This document shows, piece after piece, positions 24,410 to 31,300 of a stretch of 31,300 nucleotides of DNA. This DNA comes from a virus. The stretch is taken from IMG/VR virus record IMGVR_UViG_3300020312_000122, positions 1 through 31,300 of that record, one strand, 5' to 3'. The translations under genes and the position numbers were made by a program. The notes under the pieces were generated by a model. The model did no database searches, had not been told where the DNA came from, and saw nothing but the letters and a program-made list of their open reading frames with translations. Position 1 is the first letter of the stretch; every line of letters starts with the position of its first letter.

Positions 24410-25414
24410 ATGTTAGGTGCTTACACATACAATAAAGTAATCCGTAAATGCGTAATTGCTTTCGGTACACTTTTCAATAACATCGAAGTCCGTAAGGAAG
24501 TTGGTGGTTCTACCTATCAGAAGATGAAGGTACCCCTTGCTTATGGTCCGAAACAAAAATTCTTAGCAAGACTAGAGCAGCAACCAGATCTCAACAAGAA
24601 GGTTGCTATTACTCTACCTCGTTTGTCATTTGAGTTGACAGGTATAACTTATGATAGTACTAGGAAACTTAGTCCTATTACTATTGATAAAAAGAAAGAT
24701 GCTGCTGGTGCTGTAAGAAAGATATACACTCCTGTACCATATAATCTAGAGTTTAGTTTGTCTATACTATCAAAGACAAATGATGAAGCATTAGAAATTA
24801 CAGAACAAATACTACCTATATTTCAACCATCATATAATGTTACTATAAAAATAATTGATGAAGTAGATGAGTATCGTGACATCCCTATTGTATTAAATAA
24901 TTTATCATACGCAGATGAGTATGAGGGTAACTTTGATCAAAGGAAGTTAACTACCATTGACATGTCCTTTACTGTCAAATCGTATATCTTCGGACCTACT
25001 CAGACAGGCAAGCCAATCAAGAAAGCAAAGGTCGATTACAAGACTGGTACCGATGTGGCCAATTCACCACGACGTGTATCATATACAGTCGAACCAAAAG
25101 CTTTACGTGATAAGGATAGTGATGGCACAGGTCTAACACTTACTGCTCAGGTATCTGCTAAGTCAGCAACACTTCAAGTTACTGATTCAACAGTCTTTAG
25201 TATTGGTGACTACATTGAAATTAACAATGAAGTCATGAAGATTAAGACTAAACCAGATGGTACAAGCATTACTGTCTTACGTGGACAGAATGCTACTGAT
25301 CAAAATGCTCACGCTAGTGGATCTGTTATAGATGTTATTACAGCAGCTGATACTGCTCTACTAGACAGTGATGATGACTTTGGATTTAATGAGATGACTT
25401 CTTTCTATGGATGA
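24410..25414 (+). CDS. 15: Tail sheath stabiliser gp15 with an extra domain
   Basis: This 334-residue protein is recognised as T4-like gp15, the ring that caps the head-proximal end of the contractile tail and binds the neck. Family features include YNKVIRKCVIAFGTLFNNIE (7-26), KMKVPLAYGPKQKFLARLEQ (38-57), LPRLSFELTGITYDSTRKLS (69-88) and the C-terminal DIPIVLNNLSYADEYEGNFD (157-176). Residues 245-310 are an addition relative to T4 gp15 (272 aa): a small beta domain with DSTVFSIGDYIEINNEVMKI and ITVLRGQNATDQNAHASGS, a module common in phage structural proteins, inserted before the final FGFNEMTSFYG. It begins 1 nt after the gp14 stop and overlaps gp16. Confidence 0.92.
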   Translation: MLGAYTYNKVIRKCVIAFGTLFNNIEVRKEVGGSTYQKMKVPLAYGPKQKFLARLEQQPDLNKKVAITLPRLSFELTGITYDSTRKLSPITIDKKKDAAGAVRKIYTPVPYNLEFSLSILSKTNDEALEITEQILPIFQPSYNVTIKIIDEVDEYRDIPIVLNNLSYADEYEGNFDQRKLTTIDMSFTVKSYIFGPTQTGKPIKKAKVDYKTGTDVANSPRRVSYTVEPKALRDKDSDGTGLTLTAQVSAKSATLQVTDSTVFSIGDYIEINNEVMKIKTKPDGTSITVLRGQNATDQNAHASGSVIDVITAADTALLDSDDDFGFNEMTSFYG

Positions 25415-25823
25415 ATTTAAAGGTTTGGATAAAGCATTCAATACTATGGGTGACGTAATGCCACCTGAAAATGGTTGCCAGCCTAGAAAAGAGAAACTAA
25501 AAAAAGTTTCTGATGATCAGGTAGGAGATGACCATGAGTATGCTAGAGCTCAATTATATTCCCTTATCGAAAAGGGACAGGAAGCTGTTGATGGTGCTTT
25601 AGATGTAGCACAAGGCAGTGACCACCCCAGAGCATATGAGGTAGCAGGACAGTTAATCAAACACGTCGGTGACGTTGCTGATAAACTTATGACTCTTCAG
25701 AAGATGACTAAAGAAGTCAAGGAAGAGAAAAAGAAAGGTCCATCTACTGTCAACAATGCTCTATTTGTAGGAAGCACAGCGGATCTCCAGAAGATGTTAA
25801 AGAATGCTTCCAAAGATAAATAA
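25407..25823 (+). CDS. 16: Small terminase subunit gp16
   Basis: This 138-residue protein is in the position and format of T4-like gp16, the small terminase that binds DNA and regulates packaging by gp17. It is charged and mainly helical: a central helix pair (DDHEYARAQLYSLIEKGQEA, then SDHPRAYEVAGQLIKHVGDV) and a C-terminal LFVGSTADLQKMLKNASKD. DHPRAYEVAGQLIK is a strong family signature among cyanophages. It overlaps gp15 by 8 nt. Unlike T4, where gene 17 follows and overlaps, gene 17 here is almost 5 kb downstream. Confidence 0.9.
   Translation: MDEFKGLDKAFNTMGDVMPPENGCQPRKEKLKKVSDDQVGDDHEYARAQLYSLIEKGQEAVDGALDVAQGSDHPRAYEVAGQLIKHVGDVADKLMTLQKMTKEVKEEKKKGPSTVNNALFVGSTADLQKMLKNASKDK
25815..25822 (+). 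promoter_or_regulatory. Late promoter element GATAAATA
   Basis: This NATAAATA late element overlaps the last codons and stop of gp16 and lies 23 nt before ATG 25846. The spacing to the start codon matches the candidates at 7045 and 27371, supporting a real promoter for the accessory genes between gp16 and gp17. Confidence 0.7.
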
Positions 25824-25845
25824 CTCAGGAACCAACTAAAAAATC

Positions 25846-26385
25846 ATGACCGTATTAAAAGTAGTACAGGACGGACCTACGACTGACGTGGGTAGTGCTG
25901 CTAACACACAAAGCGCAGCATTATCAGTCAAGACAGGTGTGTACCGATTCGCAGTGGACATCGCCAAGGGTGGATGTGCTATTGCTATAGGTGGCAATGC
26001 TAATGCTACCAACTCAACACTCTATGTTGAGAAAGGAGAGTCAGTAATACTGAAAGGAGATAGTCCCGTAAGAGTGGGTATCACTGGATGTACTGCTGCT
26101 AACCCAACAGTTTTTACAATCGAAAGATCAGGTGGAAATCATAACCAATTCAAGGTAGGTGATTATGTCACAGTAACTGGTTCCTCTGTGAATGATTACA
26201 ATGTATCCCACCAAGCAATTACCGCAGTAACTCCCACAACGTTCACAGTTGCTGTGGATGGTTCAGGATTCAGTGCTTTCTCAGGTACTGCTGAAGCTAG
26301 GTTGTCTCAGAAGTATGCTATCATGCCTAAGACAGGTTCAGGTTCTACAGTTTATTGTACTGAAGTACAGGTAGTTAGTAACTAA
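25846..26385 (+). CDS. Probable virion-associated beta-rich protein
   Basis: This 179-residue protein of Ala, Gly, Ser, Thr and Val-rich strands looks like a small phage structural protein. The N-terminal half (SAALSVKTGVYRFAVDIAKG, YVEKGESVILKG) resembles a compact decoration domain. The second half (NQFKVGDYVTVTGSSVNDYN, AITAVTPTTFTV) is the 'position-dependent transition' module seen in phage fibres, with residues that recall the NANEYTV-type unit in the fibre at 1-4769. No enzyme motif is seen. It follows a late promoter element and shares one base with the next gene. Confidence 0.7.
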   Translation: MTVLKVVQDGPTTDVGSAANTQSAALSVKTGVYRFAVDIAKGGCAIAIGGNANATNSTLYVEKGESVILKGDSPVRVGITGCTAANPTVFTIERSGGNHNQFKVGDYVTVTGSSVNDYNVSHQAITAVTPTTFTVAVDGSGFSAFSGTAEARLSQKYAIMPKTGSGSTVYCTEVQVVSN

Positions 26386-26612
26386 TGACAGCGGTAAGAC
26401 TGAATGAGTATGGGAAATACTATTACGTCGAGTTGGTTTGGCGTGGTAGAATGTATCGCGTCCAGATATTTTTCCCTAGTCTCCAGAAGCCGCAACGTCA
26501 GGAAATACAAAAACAAGCTAATAAAATTTATCCAGGTGCTAGAATACTATCATACGTTGAGGCAGGTAAAACACCTGACCTACCAATGATTTATGCCTTA
26601 GATGTAACATGA
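26385..26612 (+). CDS. Conserved-looking small hypothetical protein
   Basis: This 75-residue protein has a beta-strand N-terminal half (YYVELVWRGRMYRVQIFF) followed by a short helix (PQRQEIQKQANKIYPGARIL). It reads like a small folded basic protein. ATG 26385 overlaps the previous stop (TAATG), and the stop is overlapped by the next small gene (ATGA). No family is recognised; it could be a DNA-processing helper given its place between terminase genes, but this is only contextual. Confidence 0.65.
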   Translation: MTAVRLNEYGKYYYVELVWRGRMYRVQIFFPSLQKPQRQEIQKQANKIYPGARILSYVEAGKTPDLPMIYALDVT

Positions 26613-26788
26613 TGCAATTTAGAGAAAGCGATGTTGATTTAATTATCGACACTATGAACAAGTATAAGGATTACATAGGGAGCATTGAAGAGTTCAAGAG
26701 AATTGAACATGTAATCCACAAGGTCGAGAACTATCGACATGAAATAGAATGTATAGGTGAGCAGTGCGAAATACATGAGTTGGCATGA
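26609..26788 (+). CDS. Small charged helical protein (59 aa)
   Basis: This short frame fills the gap between 26612 and 26775. Its ATG overlaps the preceding stop as ATGA, and its end overlaps the next start by 14 nt, the same coupling pattern as its neighbours. The product begins MMQFRESDVDLIIDTMNKYK, continues DYIGSIEEFKRIEHVIHKVE and ends IGEQCEIHELA. It is mostly amphipathic helix, acidic at the ends, with two Cys near the C-terminus. No function is recognised. Confidence 0.6.
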   Translation: MMQFRESDVDLIIDTMNKYKDYIGSIEEFKRIEHVIHKVENYRHEIECIGEQCEIHELA

Positions 26789-27374
26789 TCTTAGAAACAC
26801 TTCCCAGATAATCAGTGAGAAGCTTCCAGATGAAATCTACGAGGATTTAATCTGTAGGACACAATCAAGACGTAAGGATAGCGATTGGAATTATAACGAT
26901 AGACTTGTAGGAGCATTGGGACAACAGTCCAGTTTAGAATGGGACTATAAGATAGAACAATACTTAACTCGTTATGCAGCACGTCTATGGAATGATATCC
27001 ATCAGACATGTCCATGGGAATTTAAAGAATGTAGGGACGTTAGTTCCTTTATAAAGCTTAGGGATCTCTGGGTAAACTTCCAGAGACCTGGTGAATATAA
27101 TCCTATGCACTGCCATAATGGTATTGCTAGTTTCGTTATCTTTATAGACTTACCATATGGTAAGGAAGAAAAGAAAGATCATCGCTGTAATGGATCTTTC
27201 CAATTAGAGAACGATGTATTAGAAATAGATCAGAGTTGGAATGGAATAATCATTATGTTTCCATCCCACGTTAGACATGGAGTCTATCCATATAAGTCTA
27301 CTGATAGAGAACGAGTTACTGTAGCAGGTAATTTGGTATGGAACGTTGATGGACCAGGTGAAGAACACTACTAA
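26775..27374 (+). CDS. 2OG-Fe(II) oxygenase, TIGR02466-like, between terminase genes
   Basis: Starting from ATG 26775 (an in-frame GTG at 26757 is less likely) the protein has 199 residues. The signature LWVNFQRPGEYNPMHCHNGI (98-117) gives H112 and H114 as iron ligands. It is followed by ASFVIFIDLPY (118-128), then GIIIMFPSHVRHGVYPYKST (157-176) with distal His H168, and RVTVAGNLVWN to close the fold, with R178 or R180 likely to bind 2OG. It belongs to the same broad group as 11515 and 13203 but carries a longer N-terminal domain and a charged KEEKKDHR loop at 130-137. It lies far from the main cassette, inside the packaging region, under late control. The substrate is unknown. Confidence 0.82.
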   Translation: MSWHDLRNTSQIISEKLPDEIYEDLICRTQSRRKDSDWNYNDRLVGALGQQSSLEWDYKIEQYLTRYAARLWNDIHQTCPWEFKECRDVSSFIKLRDLWVNFQRPGEYNPMHCHNGIASFVIFIDLPYGKEEKKDHRCNGSFQLENDVLEIDQSWNGIIIMFPSHVRHGVYPYKSTDRERVTVAGNLVWNVDGPGEEHY

Positions 27375-27377
27375 ATA
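27371..27377 (+). promoter_or_regulatory. Late-type promoter element CTAAATA
   Basis: CTAAATA overlaps the stop codon of the preceding oxygenase (TAA at 27372-27374) and lies 22 nt upstream of ATG 27400. It has the same spacing and the same stop-codon overlap as the element at 7045. Confidence 0.6.
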
Positions 27378-27399
27378 TATTAGTGTGATAGGTATTACC

Positions 27400-27639
27400 A
27401 TGAGCGAAGTTCCAGAAGATCGTCTCACAGCGCAGTTAGATTTTGAAGATGACATGCGTGAGAGTCCAGAATATTACCGAGAATACCTAGTGCAACACCA
27501 CGATGAGTATCCAGAAGATGTCCATTGGGATCATATTGTGGATAAGTGGGTATTATACTATGACGGTACCATCCTTTTCTTTGATCAAGAAGACGAAGCA
27601 AGGGAATGGTGGCGGCTAAATACCCATAGTAGAAAGTAG
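27400..27639 (+). CDS. Small acidic hypothetical protein
   Basis: Starting from ATG 27400 (an in-frame TTG at 27346 would reach into the previous gene and across the promoter), this is a 79-residue, strongly acidic, Trp/Tyr-rich protein. It contains SEVPEDRLTAQLDFEDDMRE, HWDHIVDKWVLYYDGTILFF and a terminal EDEAREWWRLNTHSRK. The central strand-turn-strand (DKWVLYYDGTILFF) looks like a small beta hairpin. No family is recognised. A late promoter element lies just upstream. Confidence 0.65.
   Translation: MSEVPEDRLTAQLDFEDDMRESPEYYREYLVQHHDEYPEDVHWDHIVDKWVLYYDGTILFFDQEDEAREWWRLNTHSRK
27616..27622 (+). promoter_or_regulatory. Late-type promoter element CTAAATA
   Basis: CTAAATA near the end of the small acidic gene lies 32 nt before ATG 27655. 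It is the likely promoter for the 1049-aa fibre gene and for gene 17 behind it. Confidence 0.6.
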
Positions 27640-27654
27640 TCTAAGAAATTAGTA

Positions 27655-30600
27655 ATGTCCCTGACAATCAGAAGATTGCCTGAACAGGATAATAATCTTG
27701 TTAGGCCACCAAGTAGTATAGTACCATCACAGAATGGTGATGTTGTATTAGAAGCAACTTCCAACACAGTCCTTACAATGAAGTTGAAGGGCACAGATGG
27801 TGTTGTCAGGAACTTCGACGTTGGTGGTGGAGGATCCACCATTGGTACTGAATATGATATTCGTGCTATTGCTGATACCTCACCTGCTTGTATTTTTAGA
27901 CTTACATCATCTTACTCAGTTATAGATGATATCAAATTCTCTGGTACTGCTAATCAGATTATTGCGTCTCGTGTAAACGACAACGAGATGAATTGGGCAT
28001 TCCCAACTGATGTTACTTTCCCTAATGATGTCACAATTACTGGTGACCTCACAGTTAATGGAACCCAGACTACAGTTAATTCTACCACCGTTCAGGTGGA
28101 TGACAAAAATATAGAACTTGGTACTGTTGCCACTCCTACTGATGCTACTGGAGATGGTGGTGGTATTATTCTTAAAGCTGCTGCAGATAGATCAATCCTT
28201 TGGTCTAATACAAACGATGCTTGGACATTCAACCAGCACGTTTTCCCTGACGCTGACTCTACCTATGACATAGGTAGCAACACAATACGTTGGCAGAACA
28301 TCTATGCTGATGCTGCTAACATTACATCAATTACAGGAGCACTGACAGGCAATGCGGACACTGCAACTACTTTGGCTACTGCTCGCAACATTTCGGGCGT
28401 TAGCTTCGATGGGTCGCAAAATATCGACTTGGTTACTGACAACGTTCAGGAGTCAGGAACACCAACCAATCTCTACTTCACCGACACTAGAGCGAGATCT
28501 GCGGTTTCTGTCACTGACGCTGGAGGCGATGGTTCCCTCGCTTACGCCTCAGGCACAGGCGTATTTACATATACTGGTCCTAGCTCCGCAGAAGTTAGAG
28601 CACATTTTTCAGCAGGGACGGGAGTTGGAATCACATCTGGATCTATAAGTATAGGTCAGGCAGTAGGAACTGGTGATAGTGTAACCTTTGCTGGTATCAC
28701 TGGACCTCTTACAGGTAATGCTGATACTGCTACTGCATTAGAGACAGCTCGTACTATAAATGGTGTATCCTTTAATGGTACTGCCAACATAACACTGGAT
28801 TTAGATGACATAGCAGAAGCATCATCTACTCCAACAAACTTATTCTTTACCAATGAGAGAGTTGACGATAGAGTATCTGTTTTATTAACAGGTGGTACTG
28901 GTATCAACAAGTCTTATGATGACTCAGCAGACTCTCTAACTTTATCAGTAGACTTCACTGAATTTGATACAGATAATATAACTGAAGGTTCTACTAACGT
29001 ATTCTATACACCTGCTCGTGCTCGTGGTGATATATCTGTCACTGACTCAGGTGGAGACGGAGCACTATCATATAATAATTCCACAGGTGTTATAACTTAC
29101 ACTGGTCCCAGTGCTGCTGAGACTAGAGGACATATATCTGTCACTGACTTAGGTGGTGACGGTTCATTAGGATATAATTCCTCAACAGGTACTATAACCT
29201 ACACTGGTCCCTCTGCTCTGGAAGCAAGAGCACATCTCAGTGGTGGTACAGGTGTAACTTATAGCTCCTCAACAGGTCAGATTTCTATTGGACAAGAGGT
29301 AGAAACTAACTCTGATGTTACCTTTGGTGAGGTAACTATTGGTGCTAGTGGAACTAGAAACCTTCTCATACAAAACACAGACAACGTTGGTACTGTAGAA
29401 TCTGTTGCTAACTTAACCTTTAAGCATAGTGGTATTGACTTTACTCAAGACAATATTATTGCTGATGGTAATGACTTAGGTCACATAGACTTCAGAAATA
29501 ATGGTGGTACTAAGGTAGCACAGTTTGGTTTCCGTAAGAGAAACACACAAGGAAGTAAACTTTCTTTTGAAGTAGACGCTAATGATAATGGCACACCTAA
29601 CTTAGAAGTTGGTGATACTAATATAAGCTTATCTTCTACTAACGTAGATGTAACTGGTACTGGTACATGGACTGGACAGTCTCTTACCTTACAACTAGAT
29701 GATGCCTCTGAGAACGTAGGTCCAGACCTAGTTCTTCAGAGAGATAGTGCTAGTGCTGCTACTAATGACCTACTTGGACGTATTAAATTCCAAGGTAGGA
29801 ACACAGGTAATGCTGCTGACGTTGAGTTTGCTGCCATTACATCTAAGATCCACTTTGATACTCAAGGATCTGAGAGAGGATTAGTAAACTTCTCAGTTAT
29901 AGATGCTGGATCACCAGTCAATACTATGACACTACGTGGTGGATTAGTTGGTCTTAACATAGAGGAACCAGCAGGTCAGCTACACGTCAAGGGTAGTGAC
30001 ACCACTGACCAAATTATTATTGAGAACACAAGTAACTCATCGACTACTGCTCCTGACCTTGTACTGTATAAATCAGGTACTATAGCATCAGGACATCAGC
30101 CAGGACGTATTGATTTCAGAGGTAGAAATGCTGCTGACAATGCTAACGTTACCTATGCTGGTATCTTCGCTGAGGTTACAGGAACATCTAACTTAGCAGA
30201 AAATGGAGCACTTAAATTCTATACTGTACAGGCTGGTACTCTTTCGGAAGCAGCGCGTATTACAGAATCTGGTCACTACAAGCTTCAGGCAGATAAGGGT
30301 ATTGACTTTAGTAATCAGACAAGTCTGGCTGGTAAGACATACGAAATTTTTGATCATTACGAAGAGGGCTCTTACGCAGCAACGCCAGAATTTGCTTCCA
30401 CAATTCGTGCGGGCATGTCAACGACTTCCACTGGTTACTATACTAAGATCGGTAGAACCTGCCATGTTCATGCGAAAGTCACAGTAAATATTATTGATGC
30501 TGCTTTGATCGGTGGTACTCTTAAGTTCCCACTCCCATTCCAACCTGCCATCTCATGTGCTGACAATGCTATAGCACGTGTATTGATGGAGACAGATTCA

Positions 30601-30804
30601 ACTCACTTCTTGAACCAGTCACAAGCAATCTTCCTTGACGATAGTAAGGATATGATTGTATCCCATGCTGGATCACAAGACCAGTGGGTTGTACTACAAG
30701 TTTTAAATGCTGACTATCAGAGATCATCAGTCATCACTGCTGGTAACTGTGCTGTTGGTAGTACCGCTGTATTCCTAGACTTTACATATAGAACTGCTGC
30801 ATAA
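27655..30804 (+). CDS. Tail-fibre-like structural protein between gp16 and gp17
   Basis: This is a 1049-residue fibre protein. The N-terminus (LTIRRLPEQDNNLVRPPSSI) leads into a shaft with DVTITGDLTVNGTQTTVNST (about 123-142) and DADSTYDIGSNTIRWQNIYA (about 200), both typical of phage fibres. Then come repeated TPTNLYFTDTRAR-type spacers and 34-residue TD-x-GGDGxLxYxxxTG units. A beta-helical middle carries DLVLQRDSAS and DFRGRNAADN repeats. The C-terminal 190 residues begin FDHYEEGSYAATPEF and GYYTKIGRTCHV, the pattern of a fibre head or knob domain. A late promoter precedes it, and its last base is the first of the gene 17 ATG. It is probably a side or tail fibre, given its place away from the main fibre block. 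Confidence 0.87.
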   Translation: MSLTIRRLPEQDNNLVRPPSSIVPSQNGDVVLEATSNTVLTMKLKGTDGVVRNFDVGGGGSTIGTEYDIRAIADTSPACIFRLTSSYSVIDDIKFSGTANQIIASRVNDNEMNWAFPTDVTFPNDVTITGDLTVNGTQTTVNSTTVQVDDKNIELGTVATPTDATGDGGGIILKAAADRSILWSNTNDAWTFNQHVFPDADSTYDIGSNTIRWQNIYADAANITSITGALTGNADTATTLATARNISGVSFDGSQNIDLVTDNVQESGTPTNLYFTDTRARSAVSVTDAGGDGSLAYASGTGVFTYTGPSSAEVRAHFSAGTGVGITSGSISIGQAVGTGDSVTFAGITGPLTGNADTATALETARTINGVSFNGTANITLDLDDIAEASSTPTNLFFTNERVDDRVSVLLTGGTGINKSYDDSADSLTLSVDFTEFDTDNITEGSTNVFYTPARARGDISVTDSGGDGALSYNNSTGVITYTGPSAAETRGHISVTDLGGDGSLGYNSSTGTITYTGPSALEARAHLSGGTGVTYSSSTGQISIGQEVETNSDVTFGEVTIGASGTRNLLIQNTDNVGTVESVANLTFKHSGIDFTQDNIIADGNDLGHIDFRNNGGTKVAQFGFRKRNTQGSKLSFEVDANDNGTPNLEVGDTNISLSSTNVDVTGTGTWTGQSLTLQLDDASENVGPDLVLQRDSASAATNDLLGRIKFQGRNTGNAADVEFAAITSKIHFDTQGSERGLVNFSVIDAGSPVNTMTLRGGLVGLNIEEPAGQLHVKGSDTTDQIIIENTSNSSTTAPDLVLYKSGTIASGHQPGRIDFRGRNAADNANVTYAGIFAEVTGTSNLAENGALKFYTVQAGTLSEAARITESGHYKLQADKGIDFSNQTSLAGKTYEIFDHYEEGSYAATPEFASTIRAGMSTTSTGYYTKIGRTCHVHAKVTVNIIDAALIGGTLKFPLPFQPAISCADNAIARVLMETDSTHFLNQSQAIFLDDSKDMIVSHAGSQDQWVVLQVLNADYQRSSVITAGNCAVGSTAVFLDFTYRTAA
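28504..28605 (+). repeat. 34-codon fibre repeat, outlying copy
   Basis: This encodes a unit beginning VSVTDAGGDGSLAYASGTGV and ending VRAH, aligned residue for residue with the two tandem units at 29032-29235. Its nucleotide sequence is more GC-rich and uses other synonymous codons, so it is an older or separately acquired copy. Confidence 0.75.
29032..29235 (+). repeat. Two tandem 34-codon fibre repeats
   Basis: Two adjacent 102-nt units (29032-29133 and 29134-29235) encode ISVTDSGGDGALSYNNSTGV... and ISVTDLGGDGSLGYNSSTGT.... They are the same length and mostly alike, consistent with tandem duplication in a fibre shaft. Confidence 0.8.
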
Positions 30805-31300
30805 TGCCTTCGTCATCCCAAGACTTCTATCTTGGTAACCCCAACCTGAAAAAGGTTGGGATGGATATTGAATTCACCCAAGAACAGATTGAAGAATGGA
30901 TCAAGTGTAAGAGTGATCCTGTATATTTTGCTATCAATTACATCAAGATTGTATCTCTTGATGAAGGTATAGTCCCATTTAAGATGTGGGATTTCCAGAA
31001 AGAACTGCTGGAGAAATTTCATAACAACAGATTCAACATTGCTAAGCTGCCTCGTCAGACTGGTAAGTCCACCACATCGGTGTCGTACTTGCTTCATTAT
31101 GCTTTGTTTAATGATAATGTTAACATCGGTATTCTTGCTAACAAGCTCTCTACTGCACGAGATCTTCTAGGAAGGCTACAACTTGCTTATGAACAGTTGC
31201 CACTCTGGATGCAACAGGGTATAGTGGCATGGAACAAAGGATCAATGGAGTTAGAAAATGGATCAAAGATACTGGCTGCTTCTACGTCTGCAAGTGCTGT
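30804..31300 (+). CDS. 17: Large terminase subunit gp17, N-terminal part (3' end outside the window)
   Basis: The frame runs from ATG 30804 past the window end, 165 complete codons. After a short leader (FYLGNPNLKKVGMDIEF) come the helical KSDPVYFAINYIKIVSLDEG, the adenine-recognition MWDFQKELL (Gln65) and Walker A LPRQTGKSTT (82-91). IGILANKLSTARDLLGRLQL and GIVAWNKGSMELENGSKILA follow. These match the T4 gp17 packaging ATPase closely (SRQLGKTT, VGILAHK, IVEWNKGSIELDNGS). The Walker B and nuclease domains are beyond the edge. Gene 17 shares one base with the fibre stop (TAATG). Confidence 0.95.
   Translation, partial: MPSSSQDFYLGNPNLKKVGMDIEFTQEQIEEWIKCKSDPVYFAINYIKIVSLDEGIVPFKMWDFQKELLEKFHNNRFNIAKLPRQTGKSTTSVSYLLHYALFNDNVNIGILANKLSTARDLLGRLQLAYEQLPLWMQQGIVAWNKGSMELENGSKILAASTSASA
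30840..30860 (+). repeat. GC-rich stem-loop inside the start of gene 17
   Basis: CCCAACCT and AGGTTGGG form an 8-bp perfect stem with a GAAAA loop, 36 nt after the gene 17 start. No T tract follows, so it is not a standard terminator. It encodes the conserved-looking NPNLKKVG, so part of the pairing may be a by-product of the protein sequence, but an mRNA or packaging role is possible. Confidence 0.5.

Noticed and set aside
28504-29240. CRISPR-like spaced repeats
   Set aside because: The repeats are in-frame 34-codon fibre units with protein-level rather than exact DNA identity, and there are no unique spacers of constant length.
1-31300. Cyanophage photosynthesis or carbon-metabolism auxiliary genes (psbA, hli, talC and others)
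   Set aside because: No frame showed their motifs. The only metabolic-type genes are the halogenases and oxygenases.

Overview
The window is a 31.3 kb piece of a T4-like myovirus genome, almost certainly a cyanophage of marine Synechococcus or Prochlorococcus. The evidence is a collinear block of neck, tail-stabiliser and terminase genes (gp13, gp14, gp15, gp16, start of gp17), late promoters of the T4 type (NATAAATA and the CTAAATA variant), AT-rich coding, very tight gene packing, and tail-fibre, halogenase and 2-oxoglutarate (2OG) oxygenase genes of the kinds known from marine cyanomyoviruses. No sequence search was run, so all family calls rest on recognised motifs and gene order.

Layout. 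(1) 1-7048: the 3' part of a very long tail-fibre-like protein, then three tandem paralogues of about 250 aa whose C-terminal halves are glycine-rich, resembling tip adhesins. (2) 7075-7590: a small tail-associated unknown behind a late-type promoter. (3) 7608-16110: a tailoring cassette in which every gene overlaps the next. It encodes two flavin-dependent halogenases, a protein of unknown family, five proteins with 2OG-Fe(II)/JmjC metal-site motifs plus one weaker one (12110), a small membrane protein and two coiled-coil proteins. (4) 16103-16396: the only minus-strand gene. (5) 16440-22271: a 1943-aa protein behind a perfect TATAAATA, with a propeptide-like N-terminus, an intact subtilisin triad, amicyanin-like copper motifs and six Ig-like repeats. 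(6) 22271-25823: gp13, gp14, gp15 and gp16. (7) 25846-30804: accessory genes inserted between the two terminase genes, including another 2OG oxygenase and a 1049-aa fibre. (8) 30804 to the end: the N-terminal part of large terminase gp17.

The main point of interest is the halogenase/hydroxylase cassette. It lies directly behind the adhesin array, appears to be read from a late promoter, and has no obvious metabolic partner genes. One economical inference is that it modifies virion proteins, perhaps the Tyr-, His- and Gly-rich adhesins, rather than host metabolites. The subtilase-cupredoxin-Ig protein is the second unusual item. No tRNA, CRISPR array, insertion sequence, integrase or replication gene was seen.
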